Below, one piece after another: positions 35,286 through 44,049 of a stretch of DNA of 64,000 bases. Position numbers and translations under genes: made by a program. The stretch lies in NCBI GenBank assembly GCA_900323505.1, contig OOIN01000008.1, positions 744,001-808,000 on the forward strand, written 5' to 3'. The notes under the pieces are model-generated. The model saw only the letters and a program-made list of their open reading frames with translations. It was not told where the DNA came from and searched no databases. Numbering within the stretch: the stretch's first letter is position 1; every line of letters starts with the position of its first letter. The stretch comes from Ustilago trichophora. Its lineage: Eukaryota > Basidiomycota > Ustilaginomycetes > Ustilaginales > Ustilaginaceae.

Positions 35286-35819
35286 GTTGGGTGAGCGAGC
35301 AACGATGAAGCGAACGAGGTAAGCAATCGAGTTGTGCGACTGACTGCTGAGTCGATGAAGATGAGCTCGTGTTGGTGATAGTGAAAAGTAAAGAAGGCTG
35401 CGCAAGATGAGTGGCGCGTCTGTTGAGTGATGTCGGAAGAAGAAGTGCAGTCTTCGCGAGGAAAAAAAAGTCTCTTTCAAAACATGCAATCATATATAGA
35501 TGACACACGCAAGCACAGTTTGAATGAGACTGCTGTGCGTACAGTATGTCGTGTTGGATGAAAAGCAGAACAAAGTGGAGGCGACTCCCGCAGGTTGCGC
35601 TATCCGCGCTTGTTGTCTGATCTCGGCTCAGTGCTGTAGCAATCAATTAATCCTTGCTGACATTCAACGATTGATTCAAAGCAACACTTTGATCTATCAC
35701 ACATCGGTACGCAAGCAGAAGTCACGTTGGCAGCGGGGATTCATAGCTCCATTGATGGTAGGAAACATTTATTCGTGTGTCCGAGCAGCTGTGGACTGAC
35801 AGTTGTACAGTAGGATCTT
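35286..35819. promoter_or_regulatory. UBA2 upstream region and YRA1 3' end
   Basis: 534 bases between the tandem - strand genes. TATATA (- strand) at about 35492-35498 lies roughly 210 bases before the UBA2 start. TACAGTA-type motifs occur at about 35540-35546 and 35805-35812, the second just beyond the YRA1 stop. Confidence 0.4.
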
Positions 35820-36955
35820 CTACGACATTTCGACATCCTGAGCGTTTGATGACTGAGCTCCGTTTGCTGCAGGGGCATTGGCTGAGGCAGTCCCAGCACC
35901 GCTAGATGGAGCATTCATGAAAGCTTCGAGCTCGGCATCCAAGTCGGCTGCGGTGACAGGCTTGCGCTTCTCTCGTTTCGGGGCAGCGTTCCGGGGTTGT
36001 GCGGACTGCTTGGCTCCACGAGTGGGTTCACGCTGACCGCCGCGACCTCCGTTACGGAGAGGACCAAGACGGTCCGCAAAGCTGTTTGCAGCTCCGGTTG
36101 CTTGCGCGCCATCTCTGAACAGCGCGCGTCAATGATAGAAGGAAAGGAAAGGATGTGGTTCGGTCAGTCATGACGTTGTCATTTAGAAAAGACGAGCCTG
36201 TGATACACACCCTTTGAGCCTTGATGAAAGGTCGAAGCGGGACAGAAGCGAACGCTGTGAGCTCTGAATGTCTTTGGGTCGCTCGGCACGCATTTCTTGT
36301 GTGATGCTAATGACCTGACCTTTGGCCTTGGCGCCGTCAAACTCGTTCTTGGCTTGCAACGCGTGGTTGGGGTTCTCATAGACTACGACGGCTCTTCCTG
36401 TGGATCGGTCGCTGCGGTCGTACTGAAAGGTAACAGAACATGGCAAAGAGGGGAGCAATCAACGTCGTGTCAGATGGCTGTTTTCAAGCGAGAGTTGATG
36501 CAGCAAAGCTTACCTTGATGAAGGACTTGGTGACGGGACCAATCGATTCGAACAACTGTTTGAGGTCTTGTTCGGATACATCGTAGTGGAGGTTCTCGAT
36601 GGTCAACTTGCCTGTGGGCTTGACTTCATTGACTTCGGATTTGTCTTGAGGAAAGTACATGGGTGCACGAGATGAACCGTTGCGAGGACCGCGACGTGAT
36701 GCTTCATTGTCTTGGTATCGGTCATGCTTCCATGAGGCGGCACCATCTGCGGCAGAAGACCTGGATGATCGCTGTTTTGTACAACATCATCAAAGAGAGG
36801 GAATGGACCGGTATCAGTCAAGCTTTGTCCTCAAGGGGGTTGCGTAGGAGTTGGAATGAAGACATAGGACATACGCTGTAAGGAGAATTTCGGCTTCCGG
36901 CACCAGAAGTGCGCGAGTTGGATGAAGATGACAAGGGTTGATCAAGTCGGTCCAT
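35820..36955 (-). CDS. YRA1: Yra1/Aly/REF mRNA-export adaptor, four exons
   Basis: RNA-binding adaptor that links TREX (UAP56/Sub2) to the export receptor; nuclear. Exons are 36955-36875, 36771-36514, 36422-36211 and 36114-35820; introns have GTATGT, GTAAGC and GTGTGT donors and CAG acceptors. All three junctions keep frame, giving 281 residues. The RRM (about 81-160) begins KLTIENLHYDVSEQDLKQLF; exon 3 supplies STGRAVVVYENPNHALQA and the rest of the fold. An Arg/Gly stretch follows (NGGRGGQREPTRG). The C terminus contains TAADLDAELEAFMNA, the UAP56-binding motif typical of REF proteins. The N terminus is Ser-rich and I do not see the usual N-terminal copy of that motif. Splice phases are consistent but unproven. 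Confidence 0.88.
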
Positions 36956-38438
36956 TTTGTGCTAGTGTACAGGCGAGAGTTGATGAAGGTGAATGTGGGA
37001 TGCGTGGGGAAGAAGGTTATGGCGCGCTGGAGTGGACCCTGTTGGTCGCGGAGGTGTGAGTGCGCAAAAGCGCGACTTTTGTAGTGTTAGGCCGTGATTA
37101 CTAACGCTGTGAATGTTTTTTCAACTTGGCCGACGGTAGAAGCCACGCGAGCGGGCGATGAAGTTGTCTGAACAGGCGCTAATTTTGCTAGCGATTCTCG
37201 TGGCTGTCTCGCACAAGATTCTAAAAGATCGTCTTTTCCAGCCTCGACCTAGCTGATAGAGAAACGAGCCAGGCAATCTCCTTATCGTAGCATAGCATCA
37301 TTTAGAGAAGGGAAAGAGCCTCGCTTTATGACCATTTGGGAGAAAGAGAGCGGCTCAAGGGTTAAAAGGGTCGAGGGGGAAAATGCACGAGCAAACGAAA
37401 GGGGTTAGAGAGAGTGAGAGAGAGAGAGGTGCGAGCTTCGATTTGACTGTAACATCTGGCCGAGCATGAAGCTGCTGCCATCGGCACATACTACTAGGAA
37501 CGCTGGTCTTGAAAGATAGCGATTTTGGAACCAACACCAAATAAGGCCCAGAAGCCTGCCTGGCTGCCTGGCTGCCTGATTTCAAAATGACGTTCAACTC
37601 TTTGGAATCACAAAAATTTGTGCACTCCAAGAGTGTACACTACTGTATGCTGCAGCTGCACACCGATTTCAAATTTTTCGATTCTTTCTCTCTGTGGACG
37701 GTGATGGACGCAGAAGCAGCACAGAAGCCAAAAAGCGAAGAAGAATTCAAAATCGTCACACCAAACTATCACAAGACGGGTCAACAGAGTGCTGCTTCCT
37801 TTCCAGGGAGAAAGAAGAAAGAAAGAAAAAAAATCCAGCTTTGGTCGTCTGCTCACGGCACTCCTTTCTCTGTAACACTGCCCCGCCCTTTGCTCGTGTT
37901 GCTTTCCACACCTGTTGCTCCTCCATCTTCCCTTTTACCTCCTCCATCATCCTACTTATCGGACACTCACGCCTCAACTTGCGACTCTTCGCACTAACAA
38001 CCTACCACCAAAGAAGGCCCACTCGTTCCCCCTTCTTTCCTTCGTTAAAACGTCTCGCTCAACAATCGCCCACAGCCGGCACCCTATCATCTCACTCCTG
38101 CAAACCAGGAGCTAGCAACCCTGTTGGACTTCACCCTCATCGCTTCCTTCCATGCCGTCAGACGATTCAGACGATAGTAGTGGTAATAATAGATTTTGCA
38201 TACATCGACGATCCTCTTCAACAACAACAACAACATCTTCCTCGCTGCTGACTTGCTCGACACAGCTCACATCCACTCCACTCCCTATTCGAGCCATTCA
38301 CGCAATCCTCCTTCCCCTTCCCAAAGCTCCTGATCCGCCTCCCTATCGCACTCAGATTCAACATCACCTCCGCCTCCCTTACTCCAGCGCCCTCAACCTC
38401 CTCACCTCTGCCCCACTCTACCTTCACCACCAACCGAG
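36956..38438. promoter_or_regulatory. YRA1 / AdoMet decarboxylase divergent promoter and long leader
   Basis: Near YRA1 is an inverted repeat GCGCAAAAGCGC at 37062-37073, about 107 bases before its ATG. A GA-rich run lies at about 37400-37428. From about 37850 to 38438 the + strand is pyrimidine- and CA-rich, a typical long leader of the downstream gene; the only ATG I find there is at 38152 (see separate entry). Confidence 0.5.
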
Positions 38439-38442
38439 ATGA
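38152..38442 (+). CDS. Upstream ORF in the AdoMet decarboxylase leader (96 codons)
   Basis: An ATG 287 bases before the main start opens a 96-codon frame rich in Ser, Thr, Leu and Pro. Its TGA at 38440-38442 overlaps the SPE2 ATG (38439-38441) as ATGA. It is the only ATG I find between about 37850 and the main start. Its context is weak (pyrimidine at -3), which would allow leaky scanning, whereas the main ATG has a purine at -3. Upstream ORFs that sense polyamines are well known in AdoMet-decarboxylase mRNAs of mammals and plants; a similar role here is inference. The peptide itself has no recognisable domain. A leader intron could remove it from the mRNA. Confidence 0.4.
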   Translation: MPSDDSDDSSGNNRFCIHRRSSSTTTTTSSSLLTCSTQLTSTPLPIRAIHAILLPLPKAPDPPPYRTQIQHHLRLPYSSALNLLTSAPLYLHHQPR

Positions 38443-40130
38443 CACCCGCAATCGACCTCGAAGCTACTGCCAATCGTCTCGACTCCTACTCTCCTGCTTC
38501 CTACCAGATGCAGCACAACCACCACCTTCACCATCACAAGGACACTGCCGATCTCCTTATGGAGGCCAAAGAGGCTCAGCGCATCAAGACCCTCGAGATC
38601 ATGGATGCTCGCGCTGAGCTCCTCCGCTCCAAGCAGCTCCAGGACGACGCTTCTAGCATCACCACCGCCGTCGACTCCAACAGCGGCAGTCTCGAAAAGG
38701 TCCAAGAGGACTTCCACGACCCCTGCGGTCCCTTTGAAGGCCCAGAGAAGCTCCTCGAGCTCTGGTTTGCCGAAGAACCTACCGACGTCAGCGCCTGTCA
38801 CTGGGACGACCCCGACGCCCGCCCTAACCACTTTGGCCTCCGCTCCGTTCCCAAGGCCGTTTGGGAAACCATGCTCGACATTGTCAAGTGCAAGGTTCTC
38901 AGCGTCATTGAAAGCTCTCACGTCGACGCTTACCTGCTCAGCGAGTCTTCCATGTTTGTCTTCCCTCACAAGCTCATCCTCAAGACTTGCGGCACTACCA
39001 CCCTTTTGCTCGGTCTCGAAAAGCTCTTGACCATTGCTGCAAAGGCTCTCGCCGGTCTCAACACCTCGGCCAGCTTTGTCAAGCTTTCCACTCTCGACTC
39101 CAACGCATCCGACGCCAAATCCGACGACGACCAGGACAACGACGAGGCTTCTACCGCCATGTCCGACTCGAGCTTCATCCAGGAACGCCAGCTTGGTTCC
39201 ATCGTCAAGCACGCCTTTTACAGCCGAAAGAGCTTCATGTTCCCCGAGCGTCAAAAGGGTCCTCATCGCGACTGGATGCTCGAAGTTGCCGTTCTCGACC
39301 GCTTCTTTGACTACGGCTCCGCCTACACGGTCGGAAAGATGAACGGCGACCACTGGCTCCTCTGGATGGGCTGCGAGGGTGCTCGTGAGGCCCAGCGTCC
39401 TCTTGCTGCCGTTGAGCGACCTCTTGCTCTTCCCGCCCCCTGTGTCGAGGATCAGACGCTCGAGATCCTTATGACCCACCTTTCGTCCGCTTCCTGCGCA
39501 AGATTCGTGTTCGACGAAGATCTTCCGCACCCCACCGTCGCCGACTGCTTCCCCCACAAGCAGCTTACAGCCGCCGAAGCTGCTGCACCATCCTCGCTCG
39601 ACAAGGGCCATGCACTTGGTCTTGCCCTCTCCAACAAGCTTGGCCTTACCGATCTCTTCCCCGAAACCGAGATCGACGCATTCGCATTCGAACCCTGCGG
39701 GTACTCGGCCAACGCCGTCATGCCTCGTGGTGGAAAGAACGACAACGCCGGATACTGGACTATCCACGTCACCCCGGAAGAAGACTCTTCCTACGCTTCG
39801 TTTGAGACCAACGTCGCCCTTTGCTCGAACAGCAACAGCGCCGATGAAGCGCAGACGCTGGCACTCCCCACCAACCTCCCTACATTGGTTCGAAGGGTGG
39901 TGGACATCTTCGAACCCGGTAAGATGTCGGTCACCCTCTTTGTCGCCACTTCCGAGGAGGAAGATGAGGTCGAGACGGAGCAGAATGCGGGTGGAAAGGT
40001 GCCTCTGACCAACGAGGATATCCTCCACGCTCTTACGCTCAAGGGCTACAAGCGCACCGACAGAATCGCATACGAATTCGAGAGATACAACTTGGTCTTT
40101 GTCTCTTTCGAGAAGCGACGCGCTCACTAG
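38439..40130 (+). CDS. SPE2: S-adenosylmethionine decarboxylase proenzyme
   Basis: Makes decarboxylated AdoMet, the aminopropyl donor for spermidine and spermine (EC 4.1.1.50). 563 residues. The autocatalytic processing site is visible as LLSESSM: cleavage between E169 and S170 would create the pyruvoyl group on S170, as known for the family. Other blocks are FEGPEKLLELWF (about 99-110) and the conserved KLILKTCGTTTLL after the site. The protein is longer than the yeast enzyme (396); the extra length is an N-terminal extension of about 80 residues including a His-rich patch (HNHHLHHH), an acidic loop near 225-240 and extra C-terminal segments. Lacks in-frame TTA, CTA and TCA codons, suggesting strong expression. 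Convergent with the GGFI-repeat gene. Confidence 0.96.
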   Translation: MTPAIDLEATANRLDSYSPASYQMQHNHHLHHHKDTADLLMEAKEAQRIKTLEIMDARAELLRSKQLQDDASSITTAVDSNSGSLEKVQEDFHDPCGPFEGPEKLLELWFAEEPTDVSACHWDDPDARPNHFGLRSVPKAVWETMLDIVKCKVLSVIESSHVDAYLLSESSMFVFPHKLILKTCGTTTLLLGLEKLLTIAAKALAGLNTSASFVKLSTLDSNASDAKSDDDQDNDEASTAMSDSSFIQERQLGSIVKHAFYSRKSFMFPERQKGPHRDWMLEVAVLDRFFDYGSAYTVGKMNGDHWLLWMGCEGAREAQRPLAAVERPLALPAPCVEDQTLEILMTHLSSASCARFVFDEDLPHPTVADCFPHKQLTAAEAAAPSSLDKGHALGLALSNKLGLTDLFPETEIDAFAFEPCGYSANAVMPRGGKNDNAGYWTIHVTPEEDSSYASFETNVALCSNSNSADEAQTLALPTNLPTLVRRVVDIFEPGKMSVTLFVATSEEEDEVETEQNAGGKVPLTNEDILHALTLKGYKRTDRIAYEFERYNLVFVSFEKRRAH

Positions 40131-40351
40131 GCCATGTTTCGGTTTTTTCAAGTGGTATTCCCGACTCTTTTTTTTTTCTCTCTCTCTGGTGATTTTTTCC
40201 GGACTCGATTCTTGCTTCACTCTTCGACCTGTTGTCAAGTTTTGTTGCTCTTTACTTGGACGGTTCACTTGACACATTCGTCTATTTTTCTTCTCTCTGT
40301 TATGTTCCTGCAATTGACCCGTTTCTTATGTGTTTTACAAAAGGCTTGGTG

Positions 40352-41692
40352 CTAAAGAAGTCGATTGTGCACCAGGATTCCGGCAAGTTCTTCCAGTCCT
40401 ATACTGTGTTCGCCAATAATACCTTGTGCGGCAGCTACACCTTTGATCGCCTGTGCACTCTTTCTCTGACCTGTCGCGCCATCTTCTTCTTGACTAAGCG
40501 CGGGAGCGAAGAGTTTCGATCCTTCCTCGATCATTTCTTCGATTTCCTTGGGTGGGATTTTCTCGCCGATGGATTGGATGATGGAGGTCAACTCTGTGAT
40601 GCCTATGCGGCGTTGGGTTGGAGGGAAGGAGGAAGGCGGGAGATGAGAGAGGAGGAGAGAGTAGATTGTTTGTGCGTTGTCACGTTGTAGTGGGTTCAGG
40701 TGGGCGGTGCTGCGGATGGAAGGGGGATTGGATGTGTTGCCGGGTGACTTGCGTCGACGCTTGCGATTAGAGGTGCGGGTGGTATCTGATCCCGAAAGTG
40801 AGGGGGCAGGGGAAGGAGAGGCGGCAGGACGTCGACGTCGTCGAGTAGCAGAATTACGACCAGCGGCAGAATCAACATCGTACTCGTCTTCATCTTCTTC
40901 GCCAGTCAAATCGCTACCCGTATCCAGACTAGCATTCGGCTTCCCAGCCCGTCGCCGCCTGCGATCTCTAGATGCTCCAAAGTCGTCCTCCGAATCCTCC
41001 CCATCATCCACGATGAATCCTCCCGCACCGCCCCCTCCTCCATCTTCATCCGCAACGATCTCTGCCGCCTTCTGCCTGCCCTGTACTGCAGCTTTGCGCT
41101 TCGGTCGTCTCCTACTGCTACCTTCTTCTCTGTCATCTTCCTCTTGAGCCTGAGCACGCCGCTCTTCGAGCAGGACAGATGCGACCTGTTGGAACTCTTG
41201 CCGACCAACGACTTTTTCAGCTTTGACGCCGGGGGGTAAACGCCGCCGTGATGAGGATGGGGTGTAGGCGGTTTCGGCGAACAGGGACAGGACGGAGGGG
41301 TCGGTTGAGTCTAAGCCGAGGTTTGCGAGTGCTTCTGGGATGCAGCTGAGGGATATTGTAGATGGTTTGACGATGCTGGACGATGAGGGCTGGGCGTATG
41401 TCTCGTTGTCATTGTCTTCATCGTCGAGGATGAAACCCCCACCGCAGGAGGAGTCGTCAGGTATGAAACCTCCTCCGCCTGCATCGTCATCGTCGACAAT
41501 GAAGCCCCCACCTCCTACTTCCGCATCATCGGGGATGAAGCCCCCACCGCCAGAGCTGGAGGCATAGTTGTGAGGAGCAGGGTCGATGAGCGAAGGTCGA
41601 GAATATGGGTTCGGGAGGGTGCTAGGATCGTCCCCAGCTTCAATTCGGTGCGTCCGGAAGGCATCATCGAATGCCGCGTCAATGTCATCCAT
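40352..41692 (-). CDS. Unrecognised acidic protein with GGFI[PVL]DD repeats
   Basis: 446 residues from the ATG at 41692 (the frame is open upstream but has no earlier ATG). I do not recognise the family with certainty. Five copies of a G-rich plus hydrophobic-acidic motif occur: GGGGFIPDD (48-56), GGGGFIVDDDD (60-70), GGGGFIPDD (73-80 region), GGGFILDD (84-91) and GGFIVDD (224-230). The middle is highly charged, with basic patches (RRRPKRK near 194-200, RRRRR near 243-248, KRRRK) that look like nuclear signals. The C-terminal 100 residues are predicted helical (NAQTIYSLLLSHLP, ITELTSIIQSIGEKIPPKEIEEMIEEG, IGLEELAGILVHNRLL) and resemble paired EF-hand-like helices without clear calcium ligands, possibly Rad33/centrin-like; that is a guess. 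Likely nuclear. Divergent from the eIF2B beta gene. Confidence 0.75.
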   Translation of the reverse strand: MDDIDAAFDDAFRTHRIEAGDDPSTLPNPYSRPSLIDPAPHNYASSSGGGGFIPDDAEVGGGGFIVDDDDAGGGGFIPDDSSCGGGFILDDEDNDNETYAQPSSSSIVKPSTISLSCIPEALANLGLDSTDPSVLSLFAETAYTPSSSRRRLPPGVKAEKVVGRQEFQQVASVLLEERRAQAQEEDDREEGSSRRRPKRKAAVQGRQKAAEIVADEDGGGGGAGGFIVDDGEDSEDDFGASRDRRRRRAGKPNASLDTGSDLTGEEDEDEYDVDSAAGRNSATRRRRRPAASPSPAPSLSGSDTTRTSNRKRRRKSPGNTSNPPSIRSTAHLNPLQRDNAQTIYSLLLSHLPPSSFPPTQRRIGITELTSIIQSIGEKIPPKEIEEMIEEGSKLFAPALSQEEDGATGQRKSAQAIKGVAAAQGIIGEHSIGLEELAGILVHNRLL

Positions 41693-42032
41693 CTTTTCTA
41701 CACTGCTGAAGCCTGGTATCCGTGATAGATGGTCAGATGGAGAGAAGACGAAAGTCGATGGAGGCGAAGAGAACAAGCTCAAGTGTCAAATCAGTGAATG
41801 CTGAGTCGTGCATGAGAAGCAAAGTGGAGGTGAAAAAACACCAAATTGTTAAGTCGAAAGTATCAAAGCTCCGGTCAGTATCGCACGGGAGCTGGGCTCA
41901 GAAGAAGCACTGTACGAAAAAGTGTGTAGGGAAAGTGTTGCTCCATGTTTGAGACTCTGGCTTCGAAAGGGTCTTTTGCAACTCATCTTCTCACCACCTC
42001 TACACCACACTATAGCTGTCAGTTCGCCAACC
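41693..42032. promoter_or_regulatory. Divergent promoter, GGFI-repeat gene / eIF2B beta
   Basis: 340 bases between start codons. I see no clear TATA box. The eIF2B frame is open upstream of 42033 but that part is leader-like. Confidence 0.45.
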
Positions 42033-43781
42033 ATGACATCCGCACGCACCGCCTCCTTGGCAGGCCCCGGCCTTCCAGCGGCCAAACTCACTCACCAAGC
42101 TCCCTTCGAAAGCATCATCAAGGACAAAGCCTCTCAAAAGCTCATCATCTCCCTCTCCCTCCGCCTCCGACGAGGGCAGATCTCGGGACCCGAAGCAGTC
42201 TCGGAAGCCACTGCAAAAGCTCTCCGTTCCGTCGTTTCCAGCGCCAAATACAACTCGATGCAAGAGCTCATCGATATCATCAAAGCCGCGGGGCGTCAGT
42301 TGCAGCTTAGCCAACCAGCGGAACAGTCCATTGGTAACATCACGAGACGAGTTGTACACCTGTTGCGGGAAGAGGCCAAGGCTGCATTGCTTGAAGCACA
42401 CGAAAAAGAGCTTGCTGGAGGAAAGAGCGGAGAGGGCAGTGGAATGAACAGCTTGAGCAATTCGATTACGGACTTGCACCTCGCCACGGCGTTCGGTACG
42501 GCAAGTGCGATTCCTGGACATGTTCAGAGTCCCAGTGCCAGCGCATCTAGCTCGTCGAGCTCTGTCCCGCAGCTGTCTGCTCACGGAGGAAGAAGTGTGC
42601 ACTCGCAGTTCCCGTCTTCTTCCTCGTCCACTGGAGGCGCCCCCATGACGAGGCCAGGACCATACCCCCTCCGCACGGGATCCGACCACGCCTCGGGTTC
42701 GAGCGCATTCGTCCATGGCAGCTTTTCTATCTCTGACTTGGTCGCTGCGGGGGCAATGGCCGCCTCGACATCTAGCAGTCTCGCCCACACTCCTGCTGAT
42801 GGCAGTTATGCCTCCACCCCTCACGCGTCTCTGTCGAGAAAGGGATCCGGTGTCTTTGATGCCAGCTTCACCCAGTTGTCGCAGCACATGTCTGCGGTGA
42901 GCCTGACCGAGGATGCTGCTGGAGAAGCTGCTGCTGAGCAAGCTATGCAGAGGGGAGGATCTATGCTCACCACTACCCCTCGACTCGACGATGAGGATGA
43001 TGAGGACGACGAAGACGAGTCATCCCACGAATCCGAATCCGAATCCGACGACGAGAAACTGATCACGGGAAAGAAATCCGCAGGAGCCTACTTCCTCAAG
43101 CCTCTTCTGATTCAAGCAATCCAAGACCTCATTGACGAACTCGAAACGGTCGACGACAACATCTCCAAGGTCTCGCGAGACCACATTCACTCTGGAGAAG
43201 TCATCCTCACCTTGGGCGCAAGTGCTACAGTTCAAGGCTTCTTCAGTGCGGCTGCAAAAGATCGAAAGTTCACCGTGATTGTACCCGAAACTGCGCCCTC
43301 TTACGCCGGGCACGATCTGGCGCGATCCCTCAGCAAGGCGGGTATCTCGGTTCTGCTCATCCCAGACAGCAGTATCTTTGCGGTCATGCCGCGTGTTTCC
43401 AAAGTCGTGCTTGGCGCACATGCAGTCTTGGCCAATGGAGGATTGATGTCGAGCGCAGGAGCGTTTGCGACCGCTTTGGCTGCCAAACAGCACAGTACGC
43501 CCGTAGTCATCTTGACTGGTGTCTACAAGATTTGCCCCGAGTGGTCGAGCATTCAAGACTTTTCCAATGTCTCCTCTGTCGGTGCCCTCGGCCCAAGTGC
43601 ATTGTTCGACTATGCGACCAGTAGCAGCATCGTTGAGAACGCAGAGATCGTCGCCAACGCCTACGACTACGTCCCACCCCACCTCGTCGACGTGTTCATC
43701 ACAAACGTAGGAGAACATCCCCCAAGCTATGTCTACAGGTTGGTCAAGGAAAACTATCATCAGGACGACATCATTCTCTGA
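42033..43781 (+). CDS. GCD7: Translation initiation factor eIF2B subunit beta
   Basis: Regulatory subunit of the GDP/GTP exchange factor for eIF2; with alpha and delta it senses phosphorylated eIF2. 582 residues from the ATG at 42033. N-terminal helical part (25-130): FESIIKDKASQKLIISLSLRLRRGQ and EQSIGNITRRVVHLLREEA. The Rossmann-like C-terminal part from about 346: SRDHIHSGEVILTLGASATV, GVYKICPEW and the beta-type end DVFITNVGEHPPSYVYRL. Between them, about residues 131-345 form a Ser/Thr-rich, then Asp/Glu-rich insertion (DDEDDEDDEDESSHESE), which explains the excess over yeast Gcd7 (381). The insertion falls at the junction of the two domains and stays in frame, so it is probably a disordered loop and not an unspliced intron. 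Confidence 0.93.
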   Translation: MTSARTASLAGPGLPAAKLTHQAPFESIIKDKASQKLIISLSLRLRRGQISGPEAVSEATAKALRSVVSSAKYNSMQELIDIIKAAGRQLQLSQPAEQSIGNITRRVVHLLREEAKAALLEAHEKELAGGKSGEGSGMNSLSNSITDLHLATAFGTASAIPGHVQSPSASASSSSSSVPQLSAHGGRSVHSQFPSSSSSTGGAPMTRPGPYPLRTGSDHASGSSAFVHGSFSISDLVAAGAMAASTSSSLAHTPADGSYASTPHASLSRKGSGVFDASFTQLSQHMSAVSLTEDAAGEAAAEQAMQRGGSMLTTTPRLDDEDDEDDEDESSHESESESDDEKLITGKKSAGAYFLKPLLIQAIQDLIDELETVDDNISKVSRDHIHSGEVILTLGASATVQGFFSAAAKDRKFTVIVPETAPSYAGHDLARSLSKAGISVLLIPDSSIFAVMPRVSKVVLGAHAVLANGGLMSSAGAFATALAAKQHSTPVVILTGVYKICPEWSSIQDFSNVSSVGALGPSALFDYATSSSIVENAEIVANAYDYVPPHLVDVFITNVGEHPPSYVYRLVKENYHQDDIIL

Positions 43782-44049
43782 GATGAAAAAAGAGAGAATC
43801 TAGAAACTGTCGATGTGTTTCATTCTGTCCCTCAATCCACCTTCTTTTTTTTTTTTTCACTGCGACACCGACGTGTGCGAAGTACGAGTTGACATTGCGC
43901 ATGAGTCGAAAAGAGCGTGTGTGTGAGAGACGGGTAATCAGATGCGGAGGGCAAAAAGTCATCGTTCGTGTCAGGTATACTGCGTTCAAAAACTAGAAAA
44001 GAATGGACAAGAAAGAAGGCGGTGGCGATGCGGGATCGTGTGCGGAAGG

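Noticed and set aside
35286..35489. Upstream extension of the UBA2 frame
   Set aside because: It has an ATG, but the E1 family homology begins only after the Met at 35285 and the extension is Arg/His/Ser-rich leader-like sequence.
38424..40313. 629-codon - strand ORF opposite SPE2
   Set aside because: In codon register with SPE2, explained by absence of TTA/CTA/TCA codons in the sense gene.
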